A stretch of 60,160 bases of DNA, taken from positions 1-60,160 of the forward strand of contig DAIDHF010000009.1 of NCBI GenBank assembly GCA_027452005.1, read 5' to 3'. The stretch comes from Acidimicrobiales bacterium. Lineage in GTDB: Bacteria; Actinomycetota; Acidimicrobiia; Acidimicrobiales; JAKAVM01. The notes under the pieces are model-generated. The model searched no databases and was not told the origin of the DNA. It worked only from the letters and a program-made list of their open reading frames with translations. Both the position numbers and the translations under genes were made by a program. Of this stretch, positions 26,092-35,357 are shown one piece after another. How positions within the stretch are numbered: position 1 is the stretch's first letter; each line of letters opens with the position of its first letter.

Positions 26092-27759
26092 TTGAAGAAG
26101 AACACTCGCGTAACGATTGGCTTTCTCGGAGGGCTCGGTGAGATTGGGAGGAACTGTACGTGCATAGAGATCGACGGAAAGATCCTGATCGTTGACTTTG
26201 GGCTGATGTTTCCCGACGCCAATATGCCCGGAATTGATCTCGTGCTCCCGGACTTTTCATACTTGCGCGAGCGCCGGGATTCAATAGAGGCGTGTGTAAT
26301 TACGCATGGACACGAAGACCACATGGGAGGCTTGGCATTCTTGCTCTCAGAGCTGTCCTTCCCGATATATGGGTCCAAGCTTGCTCTAGGACTAGCCCAG
26401 AGTCGAATTTACGAATTTGGGGTCGAATCCAATACGTCATTCCATGAGGTTCTAGATGGCCAACGGAAACAGATTGGTCCTTTCGACGTCGAGTTTGTGC
26501 CGGTAACTCACTCGGTTCCTCATGGATTTGCCCTGTGCATTCGGACCCCGAAGGGGAACATCTTCCACACCGGAGATTTCAAGATTGACCTTACTCCCAT
26601 TGACGGCCGCAAGACCGACCTGTCGCGAATCGGAGCAATTGCCCAGAGCGAAGGAATTCGGCTCTTATTATCTGACTCCACCAACGCCGAGGAGCCTGGC
26701 TTTACTGAGAGCGAGCGAACCGTCGGCAAGGAGCTTGGGTCTATATTTGCCCAGCACAAGAAGTCCCGGATAGTGATTACCTGTTTTGCATCTCACCTAC
26801 ACCGGATTGAACAGATCTCAAATGCTGCCGTTGATGCCGGGAGAAAAATTGCAATTGTGGGTCGTTCGATGAGCAACAATCTTAATCTGGCTAGAAAGCT
26901 AGGTCTCATGTCGGTACCCGAGTGGGCCTTTGTCGACGTAGACTCTATTGACTCGCTAGATCCGTCGAAACTTTGTATTATCTCCACAGGATCCCAGGGT
27001 GAGCCAATGTCAGCTCTTGCCCTTATGGCCGCCGGTGAACACAAGCGGGTCAAGATAGTTCCTGGAGATGTCGTAATCCTGTCTTCACACGCTATTCCAG
27101 GCAACGAGTTCAATGTAAACCTGGTGATTGACAGACTATACCGGGCGGGTGCTCAGGTAATCCACGGAGATCAGGCAAAAGTTCATGTAAGTGGACATGC
27201 CAGACGGGATGAACTTGCGACCATGCTCACCCTGTGCAAGCCCGAGTTTTTCATCCCGATTCACGGTGAGTATCGACATCTAGTTAACCACGCCCTTGTG
27301 GCCGAATCCGTGGGGATGAGCCATGAGGACGTCTTGGTCTGCGAGGACGGGGACGTAGTTGAACTTGACGACCAGGGAATAAAGATATGTGGCGAGGTAA
27401 GCTCAAACTTCTTGTACGTAGATGGGATCGTGGGGGGAATTGCCCACCCTGTCCTTCGCGATCGCCAAGTATTAGCCCAAGAGGGTGTTATCGTAATAGT
27501 GGTCGGAATTGAGGCAAAGACGGGTGAGATTATAACCGGACCCGAGATAATTACCAAAGGGTGGATACACCAAGAGGACTCGGAAGAGATCTTAGAGCAC
27601 TCAAAACAGGAGCTTACCGAGTCAATTTCGAACCTGTCAACGTTTGGTTCAAATGATTATGCCCAGATCCGCCGCCATTTGCGCCAGACCATGGGAAAGA
27701 TCGTAGCGACAAAAACAAAGCGAAAGCCCATGATTGTACCGGTGGTAATGGAGATATAG
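26092..27759 (+). CDS. rnj: Ribonuclease J
   Basis: RNase J is a metallo-beta-lactamase-fold 5'-3' exonuclease and endonuclease for mRNA and rRNA processing. LGGLGEIGRNCT opens the protein, the zinc motif HGHEDHMGGL lies at about residues 70-79, HTGDFKIDLTPIDG and SDSTNAEEPGF follow, and the beta-CASP region has STGSQGEPMSAL and SGHARRDELATML. The FIPIHGEYRHL segment and a C-terminal domain complete 555 residues. TTG start at 26092, 17 bases after dapA, so it may be co-transcribed with it. Confidence 0.95.
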   Translation: MKKNTRVTIGFLGGLGEIGRNCTCIEIDGKILIVDFGLMFPDANMPGIDLVLPDFSYLRERRDSIEACVITHGHEDHMGGLAFLLSELSFPIYGSKLALGLAQSRIYEFGVESNTSFHEVLDGQRKQIGPFDVEFVPVTHSVPHGFALCIRTPKGNIFHTGDFKIDLTPIDGRKTDLSRIGAIAQSEGIRLLLSDSTNAEEPGFTESERTVGKELGSIFAQHKKSRIVITCFASHLHRIEQISNAAVDAGRKIAIVGRSMSNNLNLARKLGLMSVPEWAFVDVDSIDSLDPSKLCIISTGSQGEPMSALALMAAGEHKRVKIVPGDVVILSSHAIPGNEFNVNLVIDRLYRAGAQVIHGDQAKVHVSGHARRDELATMLTLCKPEFFIPIHGEYRHLVNHALVAESVGMSHEDVLVCEDGDVVELDDQGIKICGEVSSNFLYVDGIVGGIAHPVLRDRQVLAQEGVIVIVVGIEAKTGEIITGPEIITKGWIHQEDSEEILEHSKQELTESISNLSTFGSNDYAQIRRHLRQTMGKIVATKTKRKPMIVPVVMEI

Positions 27760-27806
27760 GTCAAACCACAATCCGGAGCATCCAGGACTTTGGTCCCGAT
27801 AGGTGT

Positions 27807-27812
27807 TAATCT
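27807..27812 (+). promoter_or_regulatory. Possible -10 element for ftsK
   Basis: TAATCT lies 6 bases upstream of the GTG at 27819 and no Shine-Dalgarno sequence is present, so ftsK may be read from a leaderless mRNA. No convincing -35. Confidence 0.35.
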
Positions 27813-27818
27813 AAATAG

Positions 27819-30749
27819 GTGACCCCTGCACGAAGTTCAGGAGCGCAAAGGCGCGCCCACTCAGCAAAGAGTTCAAAGACTATAACAAGTCCGTCAAGAC
27901 GCAGGCCCACTAAGACACCTTCCAAGGAGGTCTCAAGCCCGTCTAAGTCTAGCCAGAGAGCTGGTTCGACTAGTCACGCAAGAAATGCCCGTGATCTGGC
28001 CCAAGAGACCAGGTCGTTCAGACGAGCTCGAAGCGTAACGGAGGGGAAATCTTCTGAGAAGTCCGTCGGGCAAGTGATTGGAAGGTCTGCAATCTTCTAC
28101 GACCTAGTCGGACTCGGTCTAGGAGTCGTCGCTTTAATTGTCTCTCTTGGGGTGTACTTCTCAAACGCGGGTCCACTAGGAAATGACGTTGCGAAAATCC
28201 TGAAAGATCTATTTGGTCTGGGTAGGTACTATGTCCCCTTGTACCTCTTTCTTCTAAGTGGTTTTGGGTTCTTTACGGGTTACTTGACCACTAGAGGTCG
28301 TCTTTCAAAGGGCCATGATCGCAATGAAATTGATTTTGACGAACACGTGGCTGATGTAGTTTTATCCGAAAGTACTGGGACGTCACCAGATCAAAATATA
28401 CCAAGACGCCAAGAGGCCTCCTTTGGCACACGGCTTGTGAGGAGAGACTGGCCCTCGCCAATCGTGTTTGCGAGTGGCCTGTTCATTTTAGGAGCTTGCA
28501 TATCAGGACTAATTGATGTTGAGACTCGCTCTCCGGGGCTGTCGGATTCCATTCAGAAACTGGCCGGAGACGGAGGCTATATAGGATCTGCCTTAGGAAC
28601 ATCGCTTCATGATATATGTGGAACGGCTGGCGCTTCAATCTTGATTGTGGCGTTAGGGCTGGTGGGGGTCATGATCTCTTCGCGAGTATCAGTGTTTGAG
28701 TTTGCCGGTGCGATCCGGCAAGTCGTTAGGTTCTTTGTCTCGAATTTCAACCATAAGAGCTATTTTTCAAACCTGGCTCGTGATTTAGTAAAGATAGATA
28801 ATTCTCAACCAGAATCTAACTATGGGTCCCATTTGGATGGTGAACCTACCGACCTATCGGGAGCTGACCTCGTGGGCAGTGACGAGGGTGACAGTCAACT
28901 ACAAAGCAGCATCGAGGACGATTTCCCTGAGTTCATGTTTAGTCAGCCAGACTCGGCAATTGGAAGTGAAGACACCGACGACGCCAAGACCCCCGGTATT
29001 GTTGGTGAACCTTCGTTTAGTGAGTTCAGTGACGATCTGGATGATCCCCGAAGTTACTCTAATAATCCTGAGGATTTAGACCACGAGGTCCTTGATAGGG
29101 TTCCTTCCCAAATTCAGCAGCTTGATCTGGGGCTAGCGCCTTCGGCCAGGGTCTGGAGGTTACCATCTCTAAAGTTACTTGAGAGAAGCCCAAATCATAA
29201 GACTGACGATTCTATGGCGTCAACCGGGGCCAGGGTGCTCAGAGAGGCCCTTGCTGCCCACGGGGTTGAAACACGTGTTACCAACTACACGGTTGGGCCA
29301 ACCGTTACACGCTATGAGGTTGAAATAGGCCCTGGGGTAAAGGTATCTCAAGTAACCAACCTTTCTAAAGATATTGCTTATGCGATGGCGTCACCAGATG
29401 TCAGGATACTCGCTCCAATCCCTGGTCGCTCGGCCATTGGGGTAGAGGTTCCCAATCAACATCGTCAATTGGTGTCTTTAGGGGATATTTTGTCGTCACG
29501 CGAGGCCCTTGATGCAAGGCATCCCCTTCAGATTGGGCTTGGGCGCGACATCTCAGGCAAGGCGATCATGGCCAATTTAGCTGAGATGCCCCATGTACTT
29601 ATAGCCGGGGCAACGGGCGCCGGGAAATCGTCGTGCATCAATTCGTTGGTTACGTCTCTCTTGATGAGATCTAGCCCAGATCAGGTGAGGTTGATCCTGG
29701 TGGATCCCAAGAGAGTGGAACTTGGTCAATATAACGGATTGCCACACCTGCTAACCCAGGTAGTCGTGGATCCAAGAAAGGCGGCAAATGCCTTGGCCTG
29801 GGCGGTAAAAGAGATGGAGCGTCGATACGACTTATTGGCCGAGGTAGGGGTTAGAGACATAGCTGGATACAATGATCTGGTAAGAGATCAACAAGAGTCA
29901 ATTGCCAGAGTCGCTGAACTTGATGACGAACAAGGAAATGAAGATGACCTCACAGATCTAGAGCACGAGTTAGATCCCGAGTTTTCCGAGGCAGGTATCG
30001 ACGAGGGGGGACTCTCTAACGGTGAGACCCTTGAACTCCTAGAACAAGACGAACCAGTTTCCCAGTATGAGATCTTGCCATTTATCGTAATTGTGGTTGA
30101 CGAACTCAACGACCTCATGATGGTAGCAGCCCGGGACGTGGAAGAGTCAATCTGCAGAATTGCCCAAATGGCTAGAGCTGTGGGGATCCATTTGGTTATC
30201 GCCACTCAGAGACCTTCGGTTGACGTGATCACGGGAGTAATTAAGGCAAATGTTCCCTCCAGGCTTGCCTTCTCGGTGTCTTCGTTAGCAGATAGTAGAG
30301 TAATCCTAGATCAACCAGGTGCTGAGCGACTGGTTGGGAAGGGCGACATGCTAATGCTTACCGCCTCGTCATCTATTGCCGTGCGGGTTCAAGGTCCCTG
30401 GGTAAGTGAGGGTGAGGTAAGAAAAGTTGTTGGACACTGGAAGAGGCAAGGGGGAACCAGTTACGTTGAGGGAGTGGAAGGCACGTCCACAAATGGTCCT
30501 GGGCAAGGTGAAGGTGGTGCCGACGACGATGATCTCTTGATGTCGGCCATGGAGCTTGTCGTGCGGTCTCAACTAGGTTCTACGTCAATGCTTCAGAGAA
30601 AGCTTCGAGTTGGCTTTGCCCGAGCTGGCAGGCTTATGGATCTCCTAGAGCGTAAGGGTATTGTGGGCCCCTCGGAGGGCTCAAAGGCCCGAGCAGTCCT
30701 GATGACCCCTGATGAGCTAAATGAAATGTTAGAAAACTCTGGTCAGTAG
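27819..30749 (+). CDS. ftsK: DNA translocase FtsK/SpoIIIE
   Basis: FtsK pumps chromosomal DNA through the division septum and aligns chromosome dimers for resolution. A basic Ser/Thr-rich N-terminus (about 85 residues) is followed by four hydrophobic segments between about residues 90 and 295. An acidic linker leads to the motor domain with Walker A GATGAGKSS (about 597-605) and Walker B IVIVVDELNDLM. The DNA-reading gamma winged helix is at the C-terminus (SMLQRKLRVGFARAGRLMD). An acidic insertion of about 60 residues (about 688-750, rich in D and E) sits between Walker A and B and is not typical. 976 residues in all. Confidence 0.95.
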   Translation: MTPARSSGAQRRAHSAKSSKTITSPSRRRPTKTPSKEVSSPSKSSQRAGSTSHARNARDLAQETRSFRRARSVTEGKSSEKSVGQVIGRSAIFYDLVGLGLGVVALIVSLGVYFSNAGPLGNDVAKILKDLFGLGRYYVPLYLFLLSGFGFFTGYLTTRGRLSKGHDRNEIDFDEHVADVVLSESTGTSPDQNIPRRQEASFGTRLVRRDWPSPIVFASGLFILGACISGLIDVETRSPGLSDSIQKLAGDGGYIGSALGTSLHDICGTAGASILIVALGLVGVMISSRVSVFEFAGAIRQVVRFFVSNFNHKSYFSNLARDLVKIDNSQPESNYGSHLDGEPTDLSGADLVGSDEGDSQLQSSIEDDFPEFMFSQPDSAIGSEDTDDAKTPGIVGEPSFSEFSDDLDDPRSYSNNPEDLDHEVLDRVPSQIQQLDLGLAPSARVWRLPSLKLLERSPNHKTDDSMASTGARVLREALAAHGVETRVTNYTVGPTVTRYEVEIGPGVKVSQVTNLSKDIAYAMASPDVRILAPIPGRSAIGVEVPNQHRQLVSLGDILSSREALDARHPLQIGLGRDISGKAIMANLAEMPHVLIAGATGAGKSSCINSLVTSLLMRSSPDQVRLILVDPKRVELGQYNGLPHLLTQVVVDPRKAANALAWAVKEMERRYDLLAEVGVRDIAGYNDLVRDQQESIARVAELDDEQGNEDDLTDLEHELDPEFSEAGIDEGGLSNGETLELLEQDEPVSQYEILPFIVIVVDELNDLMMVAARDVEESICRIAQMARAVGIHLVIATQRPSVDVITGVIKANVPSRLAFSVSSLADSRVILDQPGAERLVGKGDMLMLTASSSIAVRVQGPWVSEGEVRKVVGHWKRQGGTSYVEGVEGTSTNGPGQGEGGADDDDLLMSAMELVVRSQLGSTSMLQRKLRVGFARAGRLMDLLERKGIVGPSEGSKARAVLMTPDELNEMLENSGQ

Positions 30750-30772
30750 GATCGGAATATACTAGAAACCTA

Positions 30773-31639
30773 ATGAATGTAAGAATCCCCGGATCCGCTG
30801 CTAACCTGGGCCCTGGATTTGATACTTTGGCGGTTGCACTGTGTATTTACACCGAGGTCTCTGTCGTTGCGAGCGAGACATTCTCCCTTGAGACCTTGGG
30901 GCAAGGGGCCGAGTTTGGCGAGTTGCCTGACGAGCATCTTGGCGTTCAGGTCGCCAGGGAAGTTCTTGGAACCGACAAGTTTAAGATGCGGGTTTCTTCA
31001 GATATTCCCCCAAGCAGGGGACTTGGATCCTCGGCTGCCCTAGCTTTAGGGGCAGCAGTTGCCGCAGGTGCTAAAGATCCTCTAGAAATTGCGACTAGAT
31101 ACGAAGGCCACCTCGAAAACGTAGGTGCGTCAATGTTTGGGGGACTGATTACAGCATGTGCCTCTAGTCGAGGACCGGTGATAAGGCGATTACCATTAGA
31201 CGACGATATAAGCTTTGTAGTTGTCGTGCCCGAATTTCAGCTCTCGACGAGACGGGCTCGGGAGGTTTTGCCCGCGAGAGTTCCCTTGTCAGACGTCCAG
31301 GACAATCTTGGCCGAATGGGTGTTCTAATTGCTGGACTTGGCCGACATCAGGACTTTGACCCTGTCTGTGTGCAAGACACGATTCATCAGCCATACAGGC
31401 AAGAGCTTTACCCAGAGTCCAAGGAGCTAATCGACGGTTTAATGGAGTTAGGGGCCCTAGGCGCCACCTGGTCAGGTGCCGGACCTTCTATCATCGCTAT
31501 TTGTCAGGTCGATCGTGCTGGACAGGTTGCTCGCGAGTCGGAATCCCTGGTGGCAGGCTTGGGGATTAGAGCCAGTATATTAAGTCTTCCTGCTGACCGC
31601 TGCGGGTTAGTCCAGACCGACTCACAAGTGACTAGGTAG
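30773..31639 (+). CDS. thrB: Homoserine kinase
   Basis: ThrB phosphorylates homoserine for threonine synthesis and belongs to the GHMP kinases. The N-terminal PGSAANLGPGFDTLAVAL segment is characteristic, and the ATP-binding loop IPPSRGLGSSAALALGAA is at about residues 78-95. The C-terminal WSGAGPSIIAIC is the third GHMP motif. Length (288) is slightly short but normal. ATG start. The usual partners hom and thrC are not adjacent. queF follows after 38 bases on the same strand. Confidence 0.94.
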   Translation: MNVRIPGSAANLGPGFDTLAVALCIYTEVSVVASETFSLETLGQGAEFGELPDEHLGVQVAREVLGTDKFKMRVSSDIPPSRGLGSSAALALGAAVAAGAKDPLEIATRYEGHLENVGASMFGGLITACASSRGPVIRRLPLDDDISFVVVVPEFQLSTRRAREVLPARVPLSDVQDNLGRMGVLIAGLGRHQDFDPVCVQDTIHQPYRQELYPESKELIDGLMELGALGATWSGAGPSIIAICQVDRAGQVARESESLVAGLGIRASILSLPADRCGLVQTDSQVTR

Positions 31640-31677
31640 TTTGGGCAACGCGGCCATCTCAAAGTAACCTTGACCTG

Positions 31678-32031
31678 GTGGAAAGCAATAATAAGGGGCA
31701 ACTGTTAGCTCTTGACAACCCCCATCCAAATAGCAACTATAGGGTTACTTGTGAAACACCTGAGTTAACCTGTGTATGCCCCATTACCGGTCAACCTGAT
31801 TTCGCAACCGTGACAATTGAGTACATACCAGGACCAAAAATTATTGAACTCAAGTCACTAAAGCTTTACCTATGGGGATTTCGAGACCACGGGGGTTTTC
31901 ACGAAGATGTCACAAATCAGATACTTGACGACTTGGTTAACCTGCTCTCACCTCAGAGCATGCAGGTTAAAACCCTTTGGAACCCAAGAGGGGGAATAAC
32001 AACTACTGTAATCGCCTCGTTCCCAAACTAG
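31678..32031 (+). CDS. queF: NADPH-dependent preQ0 reductase QueF (unimodular)
   Basis: QueF reduces the nitrile of 7-cyano-7-deazaguanine to preQ1 in queuosine synthesis. The 117-residue product is the short single-domain form. The catalytic Cys lies in TCVCPITGQPDFA, the NADPH/substrate motif is IELKSLKLYLWGFRDHG with the conserved E-L-K-S-L-K-L-Y, and the substrate-binding Glu is in GGFHEDV. GTG start at 31678. No queC, queD, queE or tgt is in the window, so this enzyme depends on unlinked genes or salvage. The placement between thrB and pgsA looks incidental. Confidence 0.93.
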   Translation: MESNNKGQLLALDNPHPNSNYRVTCETPELTCVCPITGQPDFATVTIEYIPGPKIIELKSLKLYLWGFRDHGGFHEDVTNQILDDLVNLLSPQSMQVKTLWNPRGGITTTVIASFPN

Positions 32032-32096
32032 ACTTGGATACACATTGGCTTTGGGAATTTCGCGTACACCCTTGATCGGGTTAGAAACTATGGGAG

Positions 32097-32690
32097 TTGT
32101 GGATGGTTAGGTCGGAGAAAGAGCCCCGGCAACCAGCATTTGGTCCCAGCGCCTTAGCAACTCCGGCTAACGCTCTTAGTCTGGCAAGAATACTAGTGGC
32201 CCCAATCTTGATGTCCCTGATAATTTCGTGGGGTCCTTCCTATCGTGTACTGGTGTTGTGGATTCTACTGGGTTCGACTGACTGGGTGGATGGCTTCGTG
32301 GCCCGTAGGCAGGGAACAACTCGGTCAGGAGCCTTCCTAGATCCCTTGGCAGACAAGGTGCTCATTTTGGGAGCATTCTTTGCGCTCGTAGCTGATCACC
32401 GGGTCTTCTGGCTCCCTGTTGCCCTAATATGCTCTAGGGAGATAGCCGTGAGCGTCTACAGGATGGTGGTGGCCCGGCGCGGAGTTAGCGTGCCGGCTAC
32501 CAAGTTTGGTAAGAGCAAGACTTTGGTCCAAGATATAGCCCTTACGCTATGCCTGGCCCCGTTTATGAACGGGCACGGTCACATTCTTGGCCTGTTGGTC
32601 TGGTTCGCTGCAGCAATTACCCTCGCCAGTGGACTTGACTATTTCGCAAAGGCTCGCAGGGGCGTCTTTAGGAACCAGGTCGATAGTTGA
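32097..32690 (+). CDS. pgsA: CDP-alcohol phosphatidyltransferase (PgsA-like)
   Basis: An integral membrane enzyme that most likely makes phosphatidylglycerol phosphate from CDP-diacylglycerol (made by CdsA) and glycerol-3-phosphate. The family motif D-G-x2-A-R-x8-G-x3-D-x3-D is complete in VDGFVARRQGTTRSGAFLD followed by PLAD (about residues 62-84). At least four hydrophobic helices are present. Length (197) is normal. The start may be TTG 32097 or ATG 32103. The cinA start overlaps its stop. Other CDP-alcohol transferases share the motif, so the exact product is less sure than the family. Confidence 0.85.
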   Translation: MWMVRSEKEPRQPAFGPSALATPANALSLARILVAPILMSLIISWGPSYRVLVLWILLGSTDWVDGFVARRQGTTRSGAFLDPLADKVLILGAFFALVADHRVFWLPVALICSREIAVSVYRMVVARRGVSVPATKFGKSKTLVQDIALTLCLAPFMNGHGHILGLLVWFAAAITLASGLDYFAKARRGVFRNQVDS

Positions 32691-33937
32691 GCGAGAGCAC
32701 TAAGGTCGAAGTACTTGCCGTCGGGACCGAGTTGCTACTCGGACAAATTGTGGACACCAACTCAACATGGCTCTCTCAGCGACTCTCAGAGGTCGGCCTG
32801 ACCTGCTACTTCCAGGGTAAGGTAGGGGACAATCTAGACCGTATTGTCCTAGCGATGCGAAGTGCTCTGGCCAGATCTGACGTGCTAATTGTGTGCGGTG
32901 GGTTGGGTCCAACTCAAGATGACATTACCAGGGAGGCCATCTCGGTGGTCGCCAACCAGCCACTTATTTCCGACCGGGACCTTGAGAGACTTATTCAAGA
33001 AAAGTTTACGTCCAAAGGGCGCGAAATGCCCTCAAACAATCTTCGGCAAGCCCAAGTACCCAGGGGTTCACAGATAATTTCACCTGACCTGGGAACTGCG
33101 CCAGGGCTCATCGTGCCGATTGGCAACAAACGGATCTATGCACTGCCTGGAGTGCCAGTTGAGATGAAGGACATGGTTGATCGGTGTGTGATTGACGATA
33201 TCTTGCTTCGTGTTCAAGACCGGTCGACAATTTCTAGCAGGACTCTTAGGATCTGGGGAGTATCAGAGTCAAGGCTTTCCGAGCTAATCGCCCCGGTGTT
33301 CGAAGAACTGGACCAGCATCCCGGGAACGTGACTCTAGCATTTCTGGCAAGTGGGATTGATGGGATTCGAATTAGAATAACGGCCCGGGTTTCCTCCGAT
33401 CAAGAGGCTGATAGTGTGTTATCCGCCTATGAGAGTTCCCTGAGAGAGATTCTGGGCAACCTTGTATATGGGGTTGACAATTTCGGCATGGAAGACGCCT
33501 TGTTAGATCTGCTCAGTAAAGGCAATGAGACCTTGGCGATAGCGGAATCGATAACTGCTGGGCTAGTTGCCTCTAGATTGGGTCGAACCCCCGGGATTAG
33601 TCGAGTACTCAAAGGGGCCCTAGTAGCCTACAATAACCAAGCAAAATTTGACCTCCTAAAGGTGACTAATGGCTTAGTAATCAGCCATGAGTGTGCTCTA
33701 GAGATGGCAATGGGGGTAAGAGAACTATTTGGTAGTACTATCGGGCTCGCGCTTACTGGGGTAGCCGGACCTGACCTCCAAGAAGAACAGCCCCCCGGGA
33801 CCGTATTTGTGGCCTGTGCTATAGGTGATCACAAGCCCAAATCTCGCAAGCTCATGTTGCCCGGAAACCGGATATCAGTTCAGGAGCTTGCAGCAATCTC
33901 GGCGATGGACTTTTTGCGAAACTCCCTGATCAGCTAG
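32687..33937 (+). CDS. cinA: CinA (competence/damage-inducible protein, NMN deamidase type)
   Basis: A 416-residue two-domain protein. The N-terminal MoCF/COG1058 domain (VEVLAVGTELLLGQIVDTN, then CGGLGPTQDDITREA) is an ADP-ribose pyrophosphatase in characterised members. The C-terminal PncC domain (about residues 270-416; AESITAGLVASRLG, GALVAYNNQAK, GVAGP) is a nicotinamide-mononucleotide amidase used in NAD salvage. TTG start overlapping the pgsA stop, a neighbour order common in bacteria (pgsA-cinA, often followed by recA). recA is not present here. Confidence 0.94.
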   Translation: MSESTKVEVLAVGTELLLGQIVDTNSTWLSQRLSEVGLTCYFQGKVGDNLDRIVLAMRSALARSDVLIVCGGLGPTQDDITREAISVVANQPLISDRDLERLIQEKFTSKGREMPSNNLRQAQVPRGSQIISPDLGTAPGLIVPIGNKRIYALPGVPVEMKDMVDRCVIDDILLRVQDRSTISSRTLRIWGVSESRLSELIAPVFEELDQHPGNVTLAFLASGIDGIRIRITARVSSDQEADSVLSAYESSLREILGNLVYGVDNFGMEDALLDLLSKGNETLAIAESITAGLVASRLGRTPGISRVLKGALVAYNNQAKFDLLKVTNGLVISHECALEMAMGVRELFGSTIGLALTGVAGPDLQEEQPPGTVFVACAIGDHKPKSRKLMLPGNRISVQELAAISAMDFLRNSLIS

Positions 33938-33972
33938 AGAAATACCCCGGGAAGAATCAAATACTAGGTCCC

Positions 33973-33996
33973 TTAGCCGAGAATCTCGGCTAAAGT
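33973..33996 (+). promoter_or_regulatory. 9-base-arm palindrome over the dedA -10 region
   Basis: TTAGCCGAG (33973-33981) and CTCGGCTAA (33985-33993) are perfect arms around AAT. The sequence TAAAGT (33991-33996), a possible -10, overlaps the right arm and lies 10 bases before the dedA ATG. There is no T run after it, so an operator is as likely as a terminator for cinA. Confidence 0.5.
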
Positions 33997-34006
33997 ATGG
34001 GCTGAG

Positions 34007-34669
34007 ATGATTAGCCATCCTCCCCAGCTTCCTGGAGTCTTACACTCGATCGCTCCTGTTTTGGATCACTATGGCTACTTGGCAGTTGGTGGATTTATCT
34101 GTCTAGAGGATTTTGGTGTACCAGTTCCCGGGGAAACCGTCTTGATAGCAGCAGCCCTATACGCCGGGGCCGGTCGGCTCAACGTGGTTGTAGTGGGTAT
34201 TGTTGCCCTAGTAGCAGCTGTACTAGGTGACAATATCGGATATCTCATAGGTAGGTTAGTCGGGCGAGAAGCCATTTTGAGGTGGGGTAGGTATGTGTTT
34301 TTAACCCAAGATCGAATGGAAAAAGCCGAGGGTTTTTTTACGCGCCAAGGCGGCAAGATAGTAGTGGTTGCTAGATTTATTGAAGGACTTCGCCAGGCGA
34401 ACGGGATTGTTGCCGGAATCACCGAGATGGCCTGGATAAAGTTTCTGTTTTTCAACGCGCTCGGAGCGGCCTTATGGGTCGGCCTGTGGGTAACAGTGGG
34501 CTACAGTTCCGGCACCCATATCAATACAATATACCATTTCATCAACAAGTTCTCTGTTTACCTGTTCGTGGCACTCGTGGTTGGAGTCGTTGGCCTCATT
34601 GTTGTCTGGAAGGCTAAACGGTCAAGGTCCCTACAGGCAACCACAATTGAAGGGCCCAGTGATAACTAA
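34007..34669 (+). CDS. DedA-family membrane protein
   Basis: A 220-residue polytopic protein of the DedA/SNARE-associated family, whose members act in lipid recycling (undecaprenyl- or phospholipid flipping) and membrane homeostasis. Family features are the LEDFGVPVPGETVLIAAALYAG segment, GDNIGYLIGRLVGREAILRWGRY and the Arg-containing FFTRQGGKIVVVARFIEGLR region (about residues 105-125), followed by two further hydrophobic helices. The C-terminus is short and basic. It stands alone after cinA, with the interrupted slipin gene 63 bases downstream. Confidence 0.9.
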   Translation: MISHPPQLPGVLHSIAPVLDHYGYLAVGGFICLEDFGVPVPGETVLIAAALYAGAGRLNVVVVGIVALVAAVLGDNIGYLIGRLVGREAILRWGRYVFLTQDRMEKAEGFFTRQGGKIVVVARFIEGLRQANGIVAGITEMAWIKFLFFNALGAALWVGLWVTVGYSSGTHINTIYHFINKFSVYLFVALVVGVVGLIVVWKAKRSRSLQATTIEGPSDN

Positions 34670-34732
34670 GCAAAAATGTCTCTCAAGTTCCAGGTTCTAG
34701 CTTGGACTTACTAAGAAAAAAAAGGAGGAACT

Positions 34733-34942
34733 ATGGCATTTTTTGGAGCAACCATTGTAAAGCAGTATGAAAAGGGAGTCGTTTTTCGATTGGGAAAGTT
34801 GAGAAACGTGCGGGCGCCTGGAGCGCGCTTTATGCTTCCATCAATCCGCCCCGAGGGGACTGACGGCTTGACCCGTCAGGGGAATCGGGGCTCGGGCCGT
34901 AAGCCCGACATCTCGGTCGGATGTCACAGCTCTCCCGTATAG
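34733..34942 (+). pseudogene. Slipin/stomatin (SPFH) gene truncated by the IS element
   Basis: The first 38 codons (MAFFGATIVKQYEKGVVFRLG, then KLRNVRAPGARFMLPSI) match the N-terminus of bacterial slipins: Y-E-x-G-V-V-F-R-L-G-(K/R) and PG..F.LP.I are family hallmarks. A strong Shine-Dalgarno (AAGGAGGAAC) precedes the ATG. The frame then runs into the left end of the IS200/IS605 element at about 34846 and stops within it at 34942. The rest of the SPFH domain is not found beyond the right end of the element, so the 3' part of the gene appears deleted as well as interrupted. Loss of function is expected. Confidence 0.85.
34849..34890 (+). repeat. Left-end subterminal hairpin of the IS
   Basis: Nested stems of 6 and 7 bp around the loop CTTGAC, with short internal mismatched segments. 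This is where TnpA would bind single-stranded DNA. The sequence just left of it, ending in CATCAATC, belongs to the slipin gene and should contain the target-adjacent motif. Confidence 0.7.
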
Positions 34943-34952
34943 TGATTGAGCA

Positions 34953-35357
34953 ATGTCTACTGCCCGGTTTCGTCGCTCCTGCGGAGGAGTCACATCTCTC
35001 GGCCTACACGTGGTGTGGTGTCCGAAATACCGCCGGAGAATAATTGGAGGGCGGGTCGCTGCACGATTGAACGGGCTACTCGTGAAGATCGCAGACGACC
35101 ACGGCTGGGAGATAGTCGCCAGCGAGGTTATGGCCGACCACCTACACATCTTTGTGCGGGTTCGGGCCACCGACTCCCCGGCTGAGGTAGTCCGGCCATT
35201 CAAGGGACGGACCTCGCAGGCGTTACGAGCGGAGTTCCCCTGGCTTGGTCGCAAGCCAGTGTTGTGGTCGAAGTCGTATTTTGCAGCGTCCGTCGGGTAC
35301 GTGTCGGAATCGACTGTACGCAGATACATCGAGCACCACTGGGACGAGGCTGCGTGA
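34953..35357 (+). CDS. tnpA: IS200/IS605 transposase TnpA (Y1, HUH)
   Basis: A 134-residue Y1 transposase that cuts and rejoins single-stranded IS ends. The HUH metal motif is DHLHIFV (about residues 62-68). LGLHVVWCPKYRR near the N-terminus and SYFAASVGYVSESTVRRYIE near the C-terminus are family signatures, with the presumed nucleophilic Tyr in the last. The frame is intact and of normal length, so the element may still be active. GTG of tnpB overlaps its TGA, implying coupled translation. Confidence 0.93.
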   Translation: MSTARFRRSCGGVTSLGLHVVWCPKYRRRIIGGRVAARLNGLLVKIADDHGWEIVASEVMADHLHIFVRVRATDSPAEVVRPFKGRTSQALRAEFPWLGRKPVLWSKSYFAASVGYVSESTVRRYIEHHWDEAA

